A DNA stretch of 64,000 nt from DATFRY01 sp035489015 (GTDB lineage: Bacteria; Myxococcota_A; Polyangia; Haliangiales; Haliangiaceae), in contig DATHKR010000287.1 in the NCBI GenBank assembly GCA_035489015.1, forward strand, positions 33,556-97,555, given 5' to 3'. Position numbers and translations under genes: made by a program. This document shows, in pieces, positions 10,376-19,513 of the stretch. Numbering within the stretch: position 1 is the first letter of the stretch; every line of letters begins with the position of its first letter. Under the pieces are notes generated by a model, which saw nothing but the letters and a program-made list of their open reading frames with translations, made no database searches and had not been told where the DNA came from.

Positions 10376-10951
10376 ATGAAGCCGATCGCTCTCTCCGACA
10401 TCAAGGGCCCCGCCATCTACGCCGGGATCCGCGACGACTTCCGCCGCCGCATCATCGAGATCAAGCGGCACCGTCGGCTGGAGATCGGTGACCGCGTGAG
10501 CCTCGTCTTCGAGAACCGCCACACCCTCCTGTTCCAGATCGAGGAGGTCCTCCGCGTCGAGGGGATCCGCGAGCGCGACAAGATCCAGGAAGAGATCGAC
10601 GCCTACAACCAGCTCCTGCCGACCGAGGGCTCGCTGTCGGCCACTCTCTTCATCGAGGTGCCGGCCGACGCCGACGCGCGGGCCGAGCTCGACCGCCTGA
10701 TCGGGCTCGACGAGCACCTCGTCCTCCACGTCGGCCCGCACCCGATCCGCGCCGAGTTCGAGGAGGGTCGGTCCACCGACGAGCGCATCTCGGCGGTGCA
10801 GTACACCCGCTACCGGCTGCCGCCCGAGGCGCGCGAAGCGCTCGCGACGCCCGGCACCCCGGTCGAGATGGAGATCGACCACCCACAGTACCGGCACCGG
10901 GTGCGCGCCAGCGACGAGATGCGCGCGTCCCTGGCCGCCGACCTCGGCTGA
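10376..10951 (+). CDS. DUF3501 family protein
   Basis: 191 residues, ATG 10376. The N-terminal half matches the DUF3501 pattern from memory: FRRRIIEIKRHRRLEIGD, then FENRHTLLFQIEEVLRVEGI and a YNQLLPTEGSLSATLFIEV stretch. The family's biochemical role is unknown to me. DUF3501 genes are often adjacent to rubrerythrin in other genomes, as here (90 bases downstream), which hints at a role in peroxide defence. No signal peptide, cysteine cluster or membrane segment is present. Confidence 0.8.
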   Translation: MKPIALSDIKGPAIYAGIRDDFRRRIIEIKRHRRLEIGDRVSLVFENRHTLLFQIEEVLRVEGIRERDKIQEEIDAYNQLLPTEGSLSATLFIEVPADADARAELDRLIGLDEHLVLHVGPHPIRAEFEEGRSTDERISAVQYTRYRLPPEAREALATPGTPVEMEIDHPQYRHRVRASDEMRASLAADLG

Positions 10952-10974
10952 GCGCCGGCCACGCGCTGACCACC

Positions 10975-11430
10975 ATGGAACCGGACGATCCCCAGTACTT
11001 CACCCTGGCCCACGCCAACAGCCAGCTCGCCCTGCTCCGCGATCTGTTCGAGCGGGTCATGCAGCTGCGCGCCCAGCTGAAGACGCTCTACGGCCGGCTG
11101 GAGAACGCCGGCCATGCCCCGCGCGAGGAGCACCTGCGCGGCTCGAGCGCGATCACGCCGCGCCGCAAGCCGGAGGTCCCGGCCGACGTGCAGCACGACC
11201 TGGTCGTGTTCCGCGGGCTGGTCGAGACGCTGCGCGAGCAGGTGGACGAGATCCAGACCACCGGCTGCATCATCAAGGACATCGAGGTCGGCCTGGTCGA
11301 CTGGCTCGCGCTCCACCACGGCCGCGAAGTGCTGCTGTGCTGGAAGTACGGCGAGCGCGAGGTCGGCTGGTGGCACGACCTCGAGACCGGCTTCGCCGGC
11401 CGCCGTCCGGTCTCCGAGCTCGACGACTGA
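10975..11430 (+). CDS. DUF2203 domain-containing protein
   Basis: 151 residues, ATG 10975, 23 bases after the DUF3501 gene. An N-terminal helical part (residues 1-50 and 65-95, likely coiled coil) leads to the DUF2203 signature GCIIKDIEVGLVDW, then LLCWKYGEREVGWWH and ETGFAGRRPV at the C-terminus. Function is unknown. It converges on mrp with a 31-base gap that shows no obvious terminator hairpin with a T-run. Confidence 0.82.
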   Translation: MEPDDPQYFTLAHANSQLALLRDLFERVMQLRAQLKTLYGRLENAGHAPREEHLRGSSAITPRRKPEVPADVQHDLVVFRGLVETLREQVDEIQTTGCIIKDIEVGLVDWLALHHGREVLLCWKYGEREVGWWHDLETGFAGRRPVSELDD

Positions 11431-11461
11431 GCCGCGATCCCGCGCCGACCCCAGCCGCCGA

Positions 11462-12552
<1,091 letters not shown>

Positions 12553-12556
<4 letters not shown>

Positions 12557-13173
12557 GGTCCCTTCGCCTTCTGGCCGGGGGCTGGATGGCCTCCGAGATG
12601 GCCGAGCTTGGCCCGCTTGACCTCGAGGTACTCTTGGCTCTCGTGCGCCGAATCCACCCAGTGCGGGATCTGCTCGGTCACGCTCACGCCCGCCTGGCGC
12701 AGGCCGTCGATCTTCTCGGGGTTGTTGGTCATGAGCCGAACCGAGGCCACGCCCAGATCGCGCAGGATGGCGGCGGCGATCTCGTAGCTGCGCAGGTCCG
12801 GCGCGAAGCCGAGCGCCAGGTTGGCCTCGACCGTGTCTTGCCCCTGATCCTGAAGGGCGTAGGCGCGGACCTTGTTGCCGAGCCCGATCCCCCGCCCTTC
12901 CTGGCGCAGGTAGACCAGGACGCCGGTCCCCGTCTTGGCGATGCGCTCGAGCGCGTGCTCGAGCTGCTGGCGGCAATCGCAGCGCTGGGAGCCGAACACC
13001 TCGCCCGTGAGACACTCGGAGTGGACCCGGGCCAGGACGCCCTCCGCCCGGGTCGGATCGCCGTGCACCAGCGCCAGGGCCTCTTCAGCCCCGAAGTGAT
13101 AGACCACGATGCGGAAGCGCCCCCATGGCGTAGGGAGGTCTGCCTCCGAATAACGTTGAGATTGCCCCGACAA
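12553..13173 (-). CDS. ribA: GTP cyclohydrolase II
   Basis: First enzyme of riboflavin synthesis (GTP to 2,5-diamino-6-ribosylamino-4-pyrimidinone 5'-phosphate). 206 residues; zinc ligands are visible in HSECLTGEVFGSQRCDC, the nucleotide-binding QEGRGIGLGNKVRAYALQD follows, then DTVEANLALGFAPD and MTNNPEKI. It is a stand-alone RibA without the RibB domain. Start choice is uncertain: TTG 13173 leaves an N-terminus similar in length to the E. coli enzyme, but no good ribosome site precedes it. The longer open frame reaching 13995 runs antisense through def and is rejected. A TTGACA promoter lies just upstream (13187-13215). It is coupled to mrp by an ATGA overlap. Confidence 0.92.
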
Positions 13174-13186
13174 AGGAGATTGGTAC

Positions 13187-13215
13187 TCTATGATGGCCGG
13201 GCCGGCGATTGTCAA
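13187..13215 (-). promoter_or_regulatory. Putative sigma-70-type promoter of ribA-mrp
   Basis: On the minus strand, a perfect -35 TTGACA (13215-13210), 17-base spacer and a weak -10 CATAGA (13192-13187). Transcription would begin near 13180, about 7 bases before the proposed TTG start of ribA. It is arranged back to back with the def promoter. Confidence 0.5.
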
Positions 13216-13261
13216 CGCACAAGCCGGCCCGATGTGTACGTAAGCCGCCGAATCTCCACGA

Positions 13262-13289
13262 TTGACACTCCGTTTCAGCAACGCATAAG
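13262..13289 (+). promoter_or_regulatory. Putative sigma-70-type promoter of def
   Basis: Perfect -35 TTGACA at 13262-13267, 16-base spacer, -10 CATAAG at 13284-13289. Transcription is predicted to start near 13296, only about 4 bases before ATG 13300, so the mRNA would be nearly leaderless. Confidence 0.6.
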
Positions 13290-13299
13290 GTAGCGCGCC

Positions 13300-13905
13300 A
13301 TGGCAGTTCGCCCCATCGTGGTCTGGCCCGACCCGCGTCTTCGCGAGACCACCCGTTCCATCCCCGAGGTCACCGAGGAGATCCGGTCGCTGTACCGGGA
13401 TCTCTCGGACACGATGTACGCCTACGACGGCGTCGGCATCGCTGCCATCCAGATCGGGGTCTCCCTCCGGATGTTCCTGGTCGACGCCGGCGTCGCGGGG
13501 CGCCAGGGGGACCCGATCGCCTTCATCAACCCCGAGATCGTCAGCAGCTCGGGCGAGAAGGAGAAGGCGGACGAGGGCTGCCTGTCGTTCCCCGGCATCT
13601 TCGTGCCGATCGACCGTCCTCGGGTCGCGCGGTTGCGGGCGACCGGCATCGACGGGCTCCCGTTCGAGGCAGAGGGCGAGGGCCTGTTCGCCCGCGCCAT
13701 GCTGCACGAGTACGACCACCTGACCGGCAAGCTGCTGGTCGACTTCGTCGGGCCGCTCAAGAAGCGGCAGATCAAGCGCAAGCTCGAGCGGCAGGAGCCG
13801 GCCAGTGGCCACGTGCACGGCGAGCACTGCGAACACGATCACGACCACGATCACGATCACGACCATGCTCACGGCGCGGTGCCGGCCGGGCGCAGCGGCG
13901 CCTGA
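13300..13905 (+). CDS. def: Peptide deformylase with His-rich C-terminal tail
   Basis: Removes the formyl group from the N-terminal methionine of nascent proteins; a metalloenzyme usually using Fe(II). All three motifs are present: GVGIAAIQIG (motif I), EGCLSFPG with the metal-binding cysteine, and HEYDH with the two metal-binding histidines and catalytic Glu. 201 residues. After the catalytic domain ends near residue 168 there is a tail with alternating His and Asp (HDHDHDHDHDHAH) plus an upstream HVHGEHCEH, which is not part of the usual enzyme and looks like a metal-binding extension. ATG 13300 sits about 10 bases after a -10 element. folB lies downstream on the same strand. Confidence 0.96.
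   Translation: MAVRPIVVWPDPRLRETTRSIPEVTEEIRSLYRDLSDTMYAYDGVGIAAIQIGVSLRMFLVDAGVAGRQGDPIAFINPEIVSSSGEKEKADEGCLSFPGIFVPIDRPRVARLRATGIDGLPFEAEGEGLFARAMLHEYDHLTGKLLVDFVGPLKKRQIKRKLERQEPASGHVHGEHCEHDHDHDHDHDHAHGAVPAGRSGA
13834..13872 (+). repeat. CAC-GAY hexamer repeat encoding the His/Asp tail of Def
   Basis: Five consecutive CACGAT/CACGAC hexamers followed by CATGCTCAC. In frame they encode alternating His and Asp. The tract is in phase, so expansion would only lengthen the tail. Confidence 0.8.
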
Positions 13906-13976
13906 CCCACCCCGACCGGATGAGACGCGCCGTCCCCGCGGGATGACGCGCCACGAGAAGCGCCAGGCGCACCGAC

Positions 13977-14402
13977 GTGCCCAGAACCGACGCACCGGGC
14001 CACGACGCAGTGGGCTCGATCGAGGAGGCCCCGGAGCGGGTCGACGCGGTCTTCGTGCGCGGCCTGGAGTTCGAGGCCAGCCACGGCTACACCGCGGCCG
14101 AGCGGCGCGCCACCCGCCGCTTCCGGGTCAGCCTCGAGCTGCGCCATCCACTGCGGGTGCCGGCCCAGAGCGACAGGCTGCCGGACACGATCGACTACCG
14201 CCGGGTGTGCGAGATCGCGGTGCGCATCGGCACCGAGTCGACCTTCCGGCTGCTCGAGCGCCTGGCCGCCCGCATCGCCGAATCGATCCAGGAGGCCTAT
14301 CCGCGGGCCGACGTCACCGTCGAGCTGGAGAAGCTGGCCCCGCCCTGCCCCGGCTGCCCCGAGTCGTGCGGCGTGCGCATGATGTTCCCCGCCGCCCGCT
14401 GA
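13977..14402 (+). CDS. folB: Dihydroneopterin aldolase
   Basis: Converts 7,8-dihydroneopterin to 6-hydroxymethyl-7,8-dihydropterin and glycolaldehyde in folate synthesis. 141 residues with the family core VRGLEFEASHGYTAAERRA (catalytic Glu region), DTIDYRRVCE, and TFRLLERLAARIAE, then the VTVELEKLAPP strand. GTG 13977 gives a roughly 20-residue N-terminal extension before the core. The C-terminal CPGCPESCG run of three cysteines is longer than usual and may bind a metal, but that is inference. It is 71 bases after def. Confidence 0.9.
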   Translation: MPRTDAPGHDAVGSIEEAPERVDAVFVRGLEFEASHGYTAAERRATRRFRVSLELRHPLRVPAQSDRLPDTIDYRRVCEIAVRIGTESTFRLLERLAARIAESIQEAYPRADVTVELEKLAPPCPGCPESCGVRMMFPAAR

Positions 14403-14430
14403 GCGGGCCGCCGCCCTGCGCGCTCGACGT

Positions 14431-15174
14431 TCAGTCGACCAGCTTGAGGTGGTCGCGCTTGCTCGGCGTCGCCGGGGTGGCCGCCGCCACCGCCGCGCCC
14501 TCGGCCTCGTCGGCCAGGGCCTCGGCCGGGACGTCGTCCGGCCACACCATGCCCCGCTGATCCGCCTCGGACACCACCGCGTAGATGGCGGGCCATGGCA
14601 AGACGCAGTGGTGCGGCTGGCCGGAGAAGGTGAGCGTTCCGGTCATGGCCTCCTCGCCGATGTCGAGGTCGGCGATGGCCGGGCTCAGGCCGTACCCGAA
14701 GCGGAGCACGAGCTTGGGGTCGGCCTCGAACGCGGCCGGCACGGATACCCCGTCGCGCCGCGGGTCGACGTGGACCAGGACGGCGCCCTGCTCGAGCAGC
14801 TGGCTCGTCACCTCGCGCTTGGCCGGCAGCCGCGGCGGCCGGTCCTCGTCGAGGTCGCCGGCCGGCTCGATCTGCTCGGGCTCCTTGCCGGTCAGCGCGA
14901 CCAGCTCGGCGTGGTCGACCAGCCCGACGTCGTGGGCCGAGCGGAGGAGCGAGTCGGTCCGGTCGGGGCCGAGCCGGCTCGCGGTGGCGGCCAGCGCGTC
15001 GGCCCGCGCCACGTGGCGCAGGACCTCCTTGTGCGCGTCGAACAGGCCGCTCTCGCCGCGCCGCCAGGTCGCCAGCGCGCCCTCCACACGCTCGAGCGAC
15101 GCCCCCAGGCGCTGCTTGAGCAGCGCGGTCAGGATCTCCTGAACGCGCTCCACGGTCCTGTCGCCGCCGGACAC
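14431..15174 (-). CDS. SspB-like ClpXP adaptor with N-terminal extension
   Basis: 247 residues, GTG 15174. Residues about 115-215 match the SspB fold: LLEQGAVLVHVDPRRDGVSVP, then LVLRFGYGLSPAIADLDI, TLTFSGQPHHCVLPW and GMVWPDDVP. SspB delivers substrates, including ssrA-tagged peptides, to the ClpXP protease. An additional helical domain of about 110 residues precedes the SspB fold; I do not recognise it. The short acidic/Ala-rich tail ends with KRDHLKLVD, comparable to the ClpX-binding C-terminal peptide of SspB proteins. The gene follows the isc operon and thioesterase with a 9-base gap, so it is probably the distal gene of that transcript. Confidence 0.78.
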   Translation of the reverse strand: MSGGDRTVERVQEILTALLKQRLGASLERVEGALATWRRGESGLFDAHKEVLRHVARADALAATASRLGPDRTDSLLRSAHDVGLVDHAELVALTGKEPEQIEPAGDLDEDRPPRLPAKREVTSQLLEQGAVLVHVDPRRDGVSVPAAFEADPKLVLRFGYGLSPAIADLDIGEEAMTGTLTFSGQPHHCVLPWPAIYAVVSEADQRGMVWPDDVPAEALADEAEGAAVAAATPATPSKRDHLKLVD

Positions 15175-15183
15175 GGGGATGGT

Positions 15184-15630
15184 CTACTCGTTCTCGACCA
15201 CCAGTTCAAGCAGGAGCTGGCGCACGTCCTCGGGAATCGCCAATCCGCGGAAGTGGTCGAGATCCGTCACGACGGTGACCACCACGCCCTCGGCGCTGAG
15301 CTCGCCGCCGGTGCGATCGGCCTCGTCCTCGACCCGGTACAGCCGGTAGCGGAAGTGGACCGACTTGCCGCCCATCCGCGAGATCGACATGTCGACCCTG
15401 ACCAGGTCGCCGAAGCGAAGCGGCGCACGGTACTCGCATTCGCTTCGCACCGCCGGGAACCCGATGCGCCGCCGGTCGAGCAGGTCCACGTAGGCGCGTG
15501 CACCCATCCGCACGCGGAAGAACTCCTCGAACGCCGCGTGGAAGTAGTGGAAGAAGCGCGGGTAGTAGACGATCCCGGCGTGGTCGACGTCGGCGAAGCG
15601 GACCGGGAAGATGTGCGAGAAGGGCGGCAC
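15184..15630 (-). CDS. Acyl-CoA thioesterase, 4HBT/YbgC hot-dog family
   Basis: 148-residue hot-dog-fold thioesterase. The family signature FADVDHAGIVYYPRFFHYF with the catalytic aspartate is at residues 13-31, followed by FPAVRSECEYRAPLRFGD and the SVHFRYRLYR strand. GTG 15630. Its physiological acyl-CoA is not predictable. It lies 43 bases downstream of fdx and immediately upstream of the SspB-like gene on the same strand. Confidence 0.87.
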   Translation of the reverse strand: MPPFSHIFPVRFADVDHAGIVYYPRFFHYFHAAFEEFFRVRMGARAYVDLLDRRRIGFPAVRSECEYRAPLRFGDLVRVDMSISRMGGKSVHFRYRLYRVEDEADRTGGELSAEGVVVTVVTDLDHFRGLAIPEDVRQLLLELVVENE

Positions 15631-15673
15631 GGGACGAGCGTCGGGATGGGCGAGCGCGGATGCCGAGGACGGC

Positions 15674-16039
15674 TCAGCCGGCCTTGCGCCTCACCTCGGG
15701 GTGCTCGTCGAGCCAGGCCTTCAGGCTCTCCGGCGTGATCTCCACGACCAGATCCTGGTCGGCGAGCACCGCCTGACAGCCGAGCCGCGACTCCGGGCGG
15801 ACATCGAACGCCAGGTCGAGCCGGTCGCTCTCGGGGTCCTCCATGTCGGCCAGCGACTCACCGCCCTCGAGCACCCACACGTGGCAGGTCGAGCACGCGC
15901 AGTTGCCGCCGCACGCGCTGCCGACCCGCGGCTCGGGCTCGATCGACTCGGCGGCGTGGAGGATCGACGTGCCGGGCGGGGCATCGACCACCAGCTCGGT
16001 GCCTTTTCCGTCGGCGTTGAGGAACCGGATCCTGGGCAT
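15674..16039 (-). CDS. fdx: 2Fe-2S ferredoxin of the Isc system
   Basis: Adrenodoxin-type [2Fe-2S] ferredoxin that supplies electrons for cluster assembly. 121 residues; cluster ligands are visible as CGGNCACSTC (C-x5-C-x2-C) near residue 44 and a fourth Cys in RLGCQA near residue 88. ATG 16039 lies 12 bases after the hscA stop. The acidic patch ESLADMEDPESD between these elements is typical of Isc ferredoxins. Confidence 0.94.
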   Translation of the reverse strand: MPRIRFLNADGKGTELVVDAPPGTSILHAAESIEPEPRVGSACGGNCACSTCHVWVLEGGESLADMEDPESDRLDLAFDVRPESRLGCQAVLADQDLVVEITPESLKAWLDEHPEVRRKAG

Positions 16040-16051
16040 CGCTCGTGGCTC

Positions 16052-18094
16052 CTACCGGCTCCGCTGGCCGGCCGTCTCGCGCGACGTGCCGGCGCCAGGC
16101 GCCAGATCGCCGGCCAGGTCGTCCACCCGTCGGCCGCGCACCGCCGCGCGCACCGCGCGGTTCATTCGGGCCTCGGCGAACTCGTGTGACGCGCGGTCGA
16201 GCGCCTCGCTGGCCCGGCGGATGGCGGCGTGATCGGTGCCGGCCGCGACCCGCTCGACCTCGACCATCGCGGCCGCGATGGCGGCGCGGGTCGGCTCGTC
16301 GCACAGCGCCGCGTCCTGCTCGAGCGCGGCGCGGGTCGCGGCGACCAGCCGCTCGGCCTCGACCCGCTCGGTCAGCAGGCTGCGCCGGGCCAGGTCGGCC
16401 TCGGCGTTCTCGAACGAGTCGAGCAGCATCCGCTCGACCTCCTCGTCGGTGAGGCCGTAGGTCGGCTTGACCTCGACCGCGGCCTCGACCCCGGTCATGA
16501 GCTCGTGCGCGCTGACCCGGGTCAGGCCGTCGGCGTCGACCTCGAAGCGGATCTCGACCCGGGCCAGGCCGGCCGGCACCGCCGGCAGCCCCTTCAGCTG
16601 GAAGCGGGCCAGCGAGCGGTTGCCGTCGACCGTCTCACGCTCGCCCTGGACCACGTGGATGTCGAACCCGGTCTGGTTGTCGGCGTAGGTGGTGAAGGTC
16701 TGCACCGCGCGGGCCGGGATGGTCGAGTTGCGCGGGACCAGCTTCTCGACCACGCCGCCCATCGTCTCGATGCCGAGCGAGAGCGGGATGACGTCGAGCA
16801 GCACCACGTCGCCGCCGCCGCCGGACAGCGCGTGGGCCTGGGCGGCCGCGCCCAGCGCCACGACCTCCTCCGGGTCGAGCTGGGACAGCGGTTCGCGCCC
16901 GAACAGCTCGGCCACGAAGTCGCGCACCACCGGCGACTTGGTCGAGCCGCCGACCAGGATGACGCCGTCCAGCTCGTCGGCAGCGAGCTCGGCGTCGCGC
17001 AGCGCCCGTCGCACCGCGCGGCTGGTCTTGTCGAGCCACGGCCGCATCGCCTCGGCCAGGTCGGCCCGGCCGAGCGGGATCGACACCTCGCCGAGCCGCA
17101 TGGTGGTCGACTCGGCGTCGCTGAGGCGGTGCTTGGCGGCGCGTGCCTCGTCGAGCGCGCGGCGGAGCAGCGCGGGATCGTGCGGGCTGGCGGGGTCGCC
17201 GGGCCGGCTCCGGTCGGCGCCGGCCGCGGCGAGCAGCCGGCTGGCCAGCGCGCGGTCGATGTCGTCCCCGCCCAGCGCGGTGTCGCCGCCGGTCGCGACG
17301 ACCTTGAAGACGCCCTGGTGCAGATCCAGGATCGAGATGTCGAACGTGCCTCCGCCCAGGTCGTAGACCGCGTAGCGGCCGCGCGAGCCCTGGTCGAGGC
17401 CGTAGGCCAGCGCCGCCGCGGTCGGCTCGGCCAGGAGGCGCAGCACCTCCAGCCCGGCCAGGCGGCCGGCGTCGCGGGTGGCCTGGCGCTGGCCGTCGTC
17501 GAAGTAGGCCGGCACCGTGATGACCGCGGCGTCGATGAGCGGCGCGTCCGGGTCGAGGTCGCCGGAGCTCGCCTCCTCAGCCGTGCCGTCGCCCAGCGCC
17601 GCGCTCGCCCGCGCCACCAGCGCGCGCAGGATCTCGGCCGAGACCTCGACCGGGGTGACCTCGCGCCCGTCGGTGAGGCGCACCTTGACCATCCGGTCGC
17701 CGTCGCCATCGCCCGGGCCGGCGAGCTCGTACGGCACCATGCCGGCCACGCCGGCGAGGTCGCCGGCGGCGCGCCCCATGAACCGCTTCACCGAGGCGAT
17801 GGTGTCGCGCGGGCGCTCGGCCGCGGTGCGGCGCGCCTCCTCGCCCACCACCACGCGCGCCTCGCCCGATCCGGTCGGGGTGTACGCCACCACCGACGGC
17901 AACAGCACCGATCCATCCGCCCCGCGCAGGACGCGCGGCGCGCCGTCCTCGACGATCGCGACCAGGCTGTTGGTCGTGCCCAGGTCGATGCCGACCGCGC
18001 GCCGGCCGCACCGGTGGGGCGCGGTCGACTGGCCCGGCTCGCCGATCTGGAACAGACCGCCGCCGACGAAGACGTCGTCGCCGCCCGGCGTCAT
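16052..18094 (-). CDS. hscA: Fe-S cluster chaperone HscA (Hsp70 family)
   Basis: Specialised Hsp70 that, with HscB, releases clusters from IscU by recognising its LPPVK motif. 680 residues: nucleotide-binding domain starting at GIDLGTTNSLVAIVEDG near residue 35, DLGGGTFDISILD, and VGGSTKSPVVRDFV; then the substrate-binding domain with IPLSLGIETMGG and IPARAVQTFTTYADNQ. A 34-residue extension precedes the ATPase domain. ATG 18094 overlaps the hscB stop (ATGA). The C-terminal helical lid is present, but no DnaK-type EEVD end. Confidence 0.95.
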   Translation of the reverse strand: MTPGGDDVFVGGGLFQIGEPGQSTAPHRCGRRAVGIDLGTTNSLVAIVEDGAPRVLRGADGSVLLPSVVAYTPTGSGEARVVVGEEARRTAAERPRDTIASVKRFMGRAAGDLAGVAGMVPYELAGPGDGDGDRMVKVRLTDGREVTPVEVSAEILRALVARASAALGDGTAEEASSGDLDPDAPLIDAAVITVPAYFDDGQRQATRDAGRLAGLEVLRLLAEPTAAALAYGLDQGSRGRYAVYDLGGGTFDISILDLHQGVFKVVATGGDTALGGDDIDRALASRLLAAAGADRSRPGDPASPHDPALLRRALDEARAAKHRLSDAESTTMRLGEVSIPLGRADLAEAMRPWLDKTSRAVRRALRDAELAADELDGVILVGGSTKSPVVRDFVAELFGREPLSQLDPEEVVALGAAAQAHALSGGGGDVVLLDVIPLSLGIETMGGVVEKLVPRNSTIPARAVQTFTTYADNQTGFDIHVVQGERETVDGNRSLARFQLKGLPAVPAGLARVEIRFEVDADGLTRVSAHELMTGVEAAVEVKPTYGLTDEEVERMLLDSFENAEADLARRSLLTERVEAERLVAATRAALEQDAALCDEPTRAAIAAAMVEVERVAAGTDHAAIRRASEALDRASHEFAEARMNRAVRAAVRGRRVDDLAGDLAPGAGTSRETAGQRSR

Positions 18095-18645
18095 GCCGCG
18101 CCCTCCACGTCGTCGTCCTCGGCGAACGCGTCGCGATAGCGGGCCAGGTAGCGCAGGCGGATCACCTGGTCGACCACCGCGGCGAGCGCCGCGGCCCGCT
18201 CCGGCGCACCCGCCGCCATCGCCTCGAGCGCGGAAAACCGCGCGCCCAGCTCGGCCAGCTCGGCCCGCTCGCCGGCGCGCGCGTCGCGCTCCAGCTGGTC
18301 CAGGCGGCCGCGGTCGCCAGCGGCCCGCGCCTCCTCCAGCGCCTCGCGCAGCTCCAGCATCTCGGCCAGGAGGGCCGGCGCGACCGGCTGGTTGTCGCCG
18401 ATCGTCACGCCCTCGAGCGAGAGCAGGTGCTCGGCGCGCGGCAGCTCGCGGCGCAGGGCCCGGTAGGCCTGGTTGACCTCCATCGCCTGCCCGGCCGCGT
18501 CGCTCCGCTCCTCGGCCGATCGCTCGGCTCCGGCCAGGCGGTCCGGGTGGACCGCTCGCGAGCGCCCCAGGTAGTTGCGCTCGAGCTCGCCGAGGTCGAC
18601 CGCGAACCGACGCGGAAGACCCAGCAACTCGAAGTAGTCAGACAT
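18091..18645 (-). CDS. hscB: Fe-S cluster co-chaperone HscB
   Basis: J-domain co-chaperone of HscA. 184 residues: N-terminal J domain with YFELLGLPRRFAVD, the essential HPD in RAVHPDRL, and NQAYRALRRELPRAEHLLSLEG; then a C-terminal three-helix IscU-binding domain (ELREALEEARAAGD and following). ATG 18645. It overlaps hscA by 4 bases. Confidence 0.94.
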   Translation of the reverse strand: MSDYFELLGLPRRFAVDLGELERNYLGRSRAVHPDRLAGAERSAEERSDAAGQAMEVNQAYRALRRELPRAEHLLSLEGVTIGDNQPVAPALLAEMLELREALEEARAAGDRGRLDQLERDARAGERAELAELGARFSALEAMAAGAPERAAALAAVVDQVIRLRYLARYRDAFAEDDDVEGAA

Positions 18646-18694
18646 CGATTGTCACCCGGCTGTCGCCTGTCACGCGGCCATCGCAGCGCGGAGC

Positions 18695-19021
18695 CTAGAA
18701 CTGCACCGACTCGCCGCAGCCGCAGGAGCCCTTGACGTTCGGGTTGTTGAACTTGAACCCGTGGCCCATCATGCTGCTGACGAAGTCGAGCTCGGTCCCC
18801 TGGAAGTAGACGTAGCTCTTCGGGTCGACCACCAGCTTGACGCCGTGCTGCTCGAACACCTTGTCGGTCGCGCGCGGCTCCTTGTCGTCCCACTCGAACA
18901 GGTACGAGAAGCCGGTGCAGCCGCCGCCGCGGATCCCGATCCGGATGGCGGACTCCGGCTTGCCGCGCTTGTCGCGCTGCCGCGTGATCTCGCGTGCCGC
19001 CGCCTCGGTGATGAGGATCAT
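18695..19021 (-). CDS. iscA: A-type Fe-S carrier IscA
   Basis: 108 residues of the HesB/IscA family. The three conserved cysteines are visible in RGGGCTGFSY (residue 35) and GSCGCGE (residues 100 and 102). It carries clusters or iron between IscU and targets. ATG 19021, 11 bases after iscU and 49 bases before hscB. A second A-type protein is encoded at 26332. Confidence 0.95.
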   Translation of the reverse strand: MILITEAAAREITRQRDKRGKPESAIRIGIRGGGCTGFSYLFEWDDKEPRATDKVFEQHGVKLVVDPKSYVYFQGTELDFVSSMMGHGFKFNNPNVKGSCGCGESVQF

Positions 19022-19032
19022 CGGAGCCTCGC

Positions 19033-19482
19033 TCAGCTCGGCTCGCCGGCCGCGTGGGCCGCGAGCCCCTCGGACGCCGCGTCCGCCGCCGGCGCCCGCC
19101 GCTCGTCGCGCTTCTTCTTGTAGTCGGCGATGGCCGCCTTGATGGCGTCCTCGGCCAGGACCGAGCAGTGGATCTTGACCGGCGGCAGGTTGAGCTCCTG
19201 CACCAGCTGGGTGTTCTTGATCTTCATCGCCTCGTCGATCGACTTGCCCTTGATCATCTCGGTGGCGAGCGACGACGAAGCGATGGCGGAGCCGCAGCCG
19301 AAGGTCTTGAACTTGGCATCCTGGATGATGCCCTCGTCGCTGACCTGGATCTGCAGCTTCATCACGTCGCCGCAGGCGGGGGCGCCGACCAGGCCGGTAC
19401 CGACCGACTCGTCCTCCTTGTCGAGGCTGCCGACGTTGCGCGGATTCTCGTAGTGGTCGATGACCTTGTTGCTGTACGCCAT
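19033..19482 (-). CDS. iscU: Fe-S cluster scaffold IscU with C-terminal extension
   Basis: Scaffold on which clusters are assembled. The ligands are visible: ACGD near residue 37, FGCGSA near residue 63, and HCSVLAE near residue 106, with the HscA-binding LPPVK motif at residues 99-103. 149 residues, about 20 more than E. coli IscU; the extra tail (RRAPAADAASEGLAAHAAGEPS) is Ala-rich and likely disordered. Strong ribosome site GGAGG about 9 bases before ATG 19482. It lies 31 bases after iscS. Confidence 0.96.
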   Translation of the reverse strand: MAYSNKVIDHYENPRNVGSLDKEDESVGTGLVGAPACGDVMKLQIQVSDEGIIQDAKFKTFGCGSAIASSSLATEMIKGKSIDEAMKIKNTQLVQELNLPPVKIHCSVLAEDAIKAAIADYKKKRDERRAPAADAASEGLAAHAAGEPS

Positions 19483-19513
19483 GGTGTTTTTCCTCCGAGG
19501 GTCAGTAGCGCCG

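Noticed and set aside
13174..13299. FMN riboswitch upstream of ribA
   Set aside because: The gap is short, filled by two divergent promoters, and none of the conserved FMN aptamer segments are visible.
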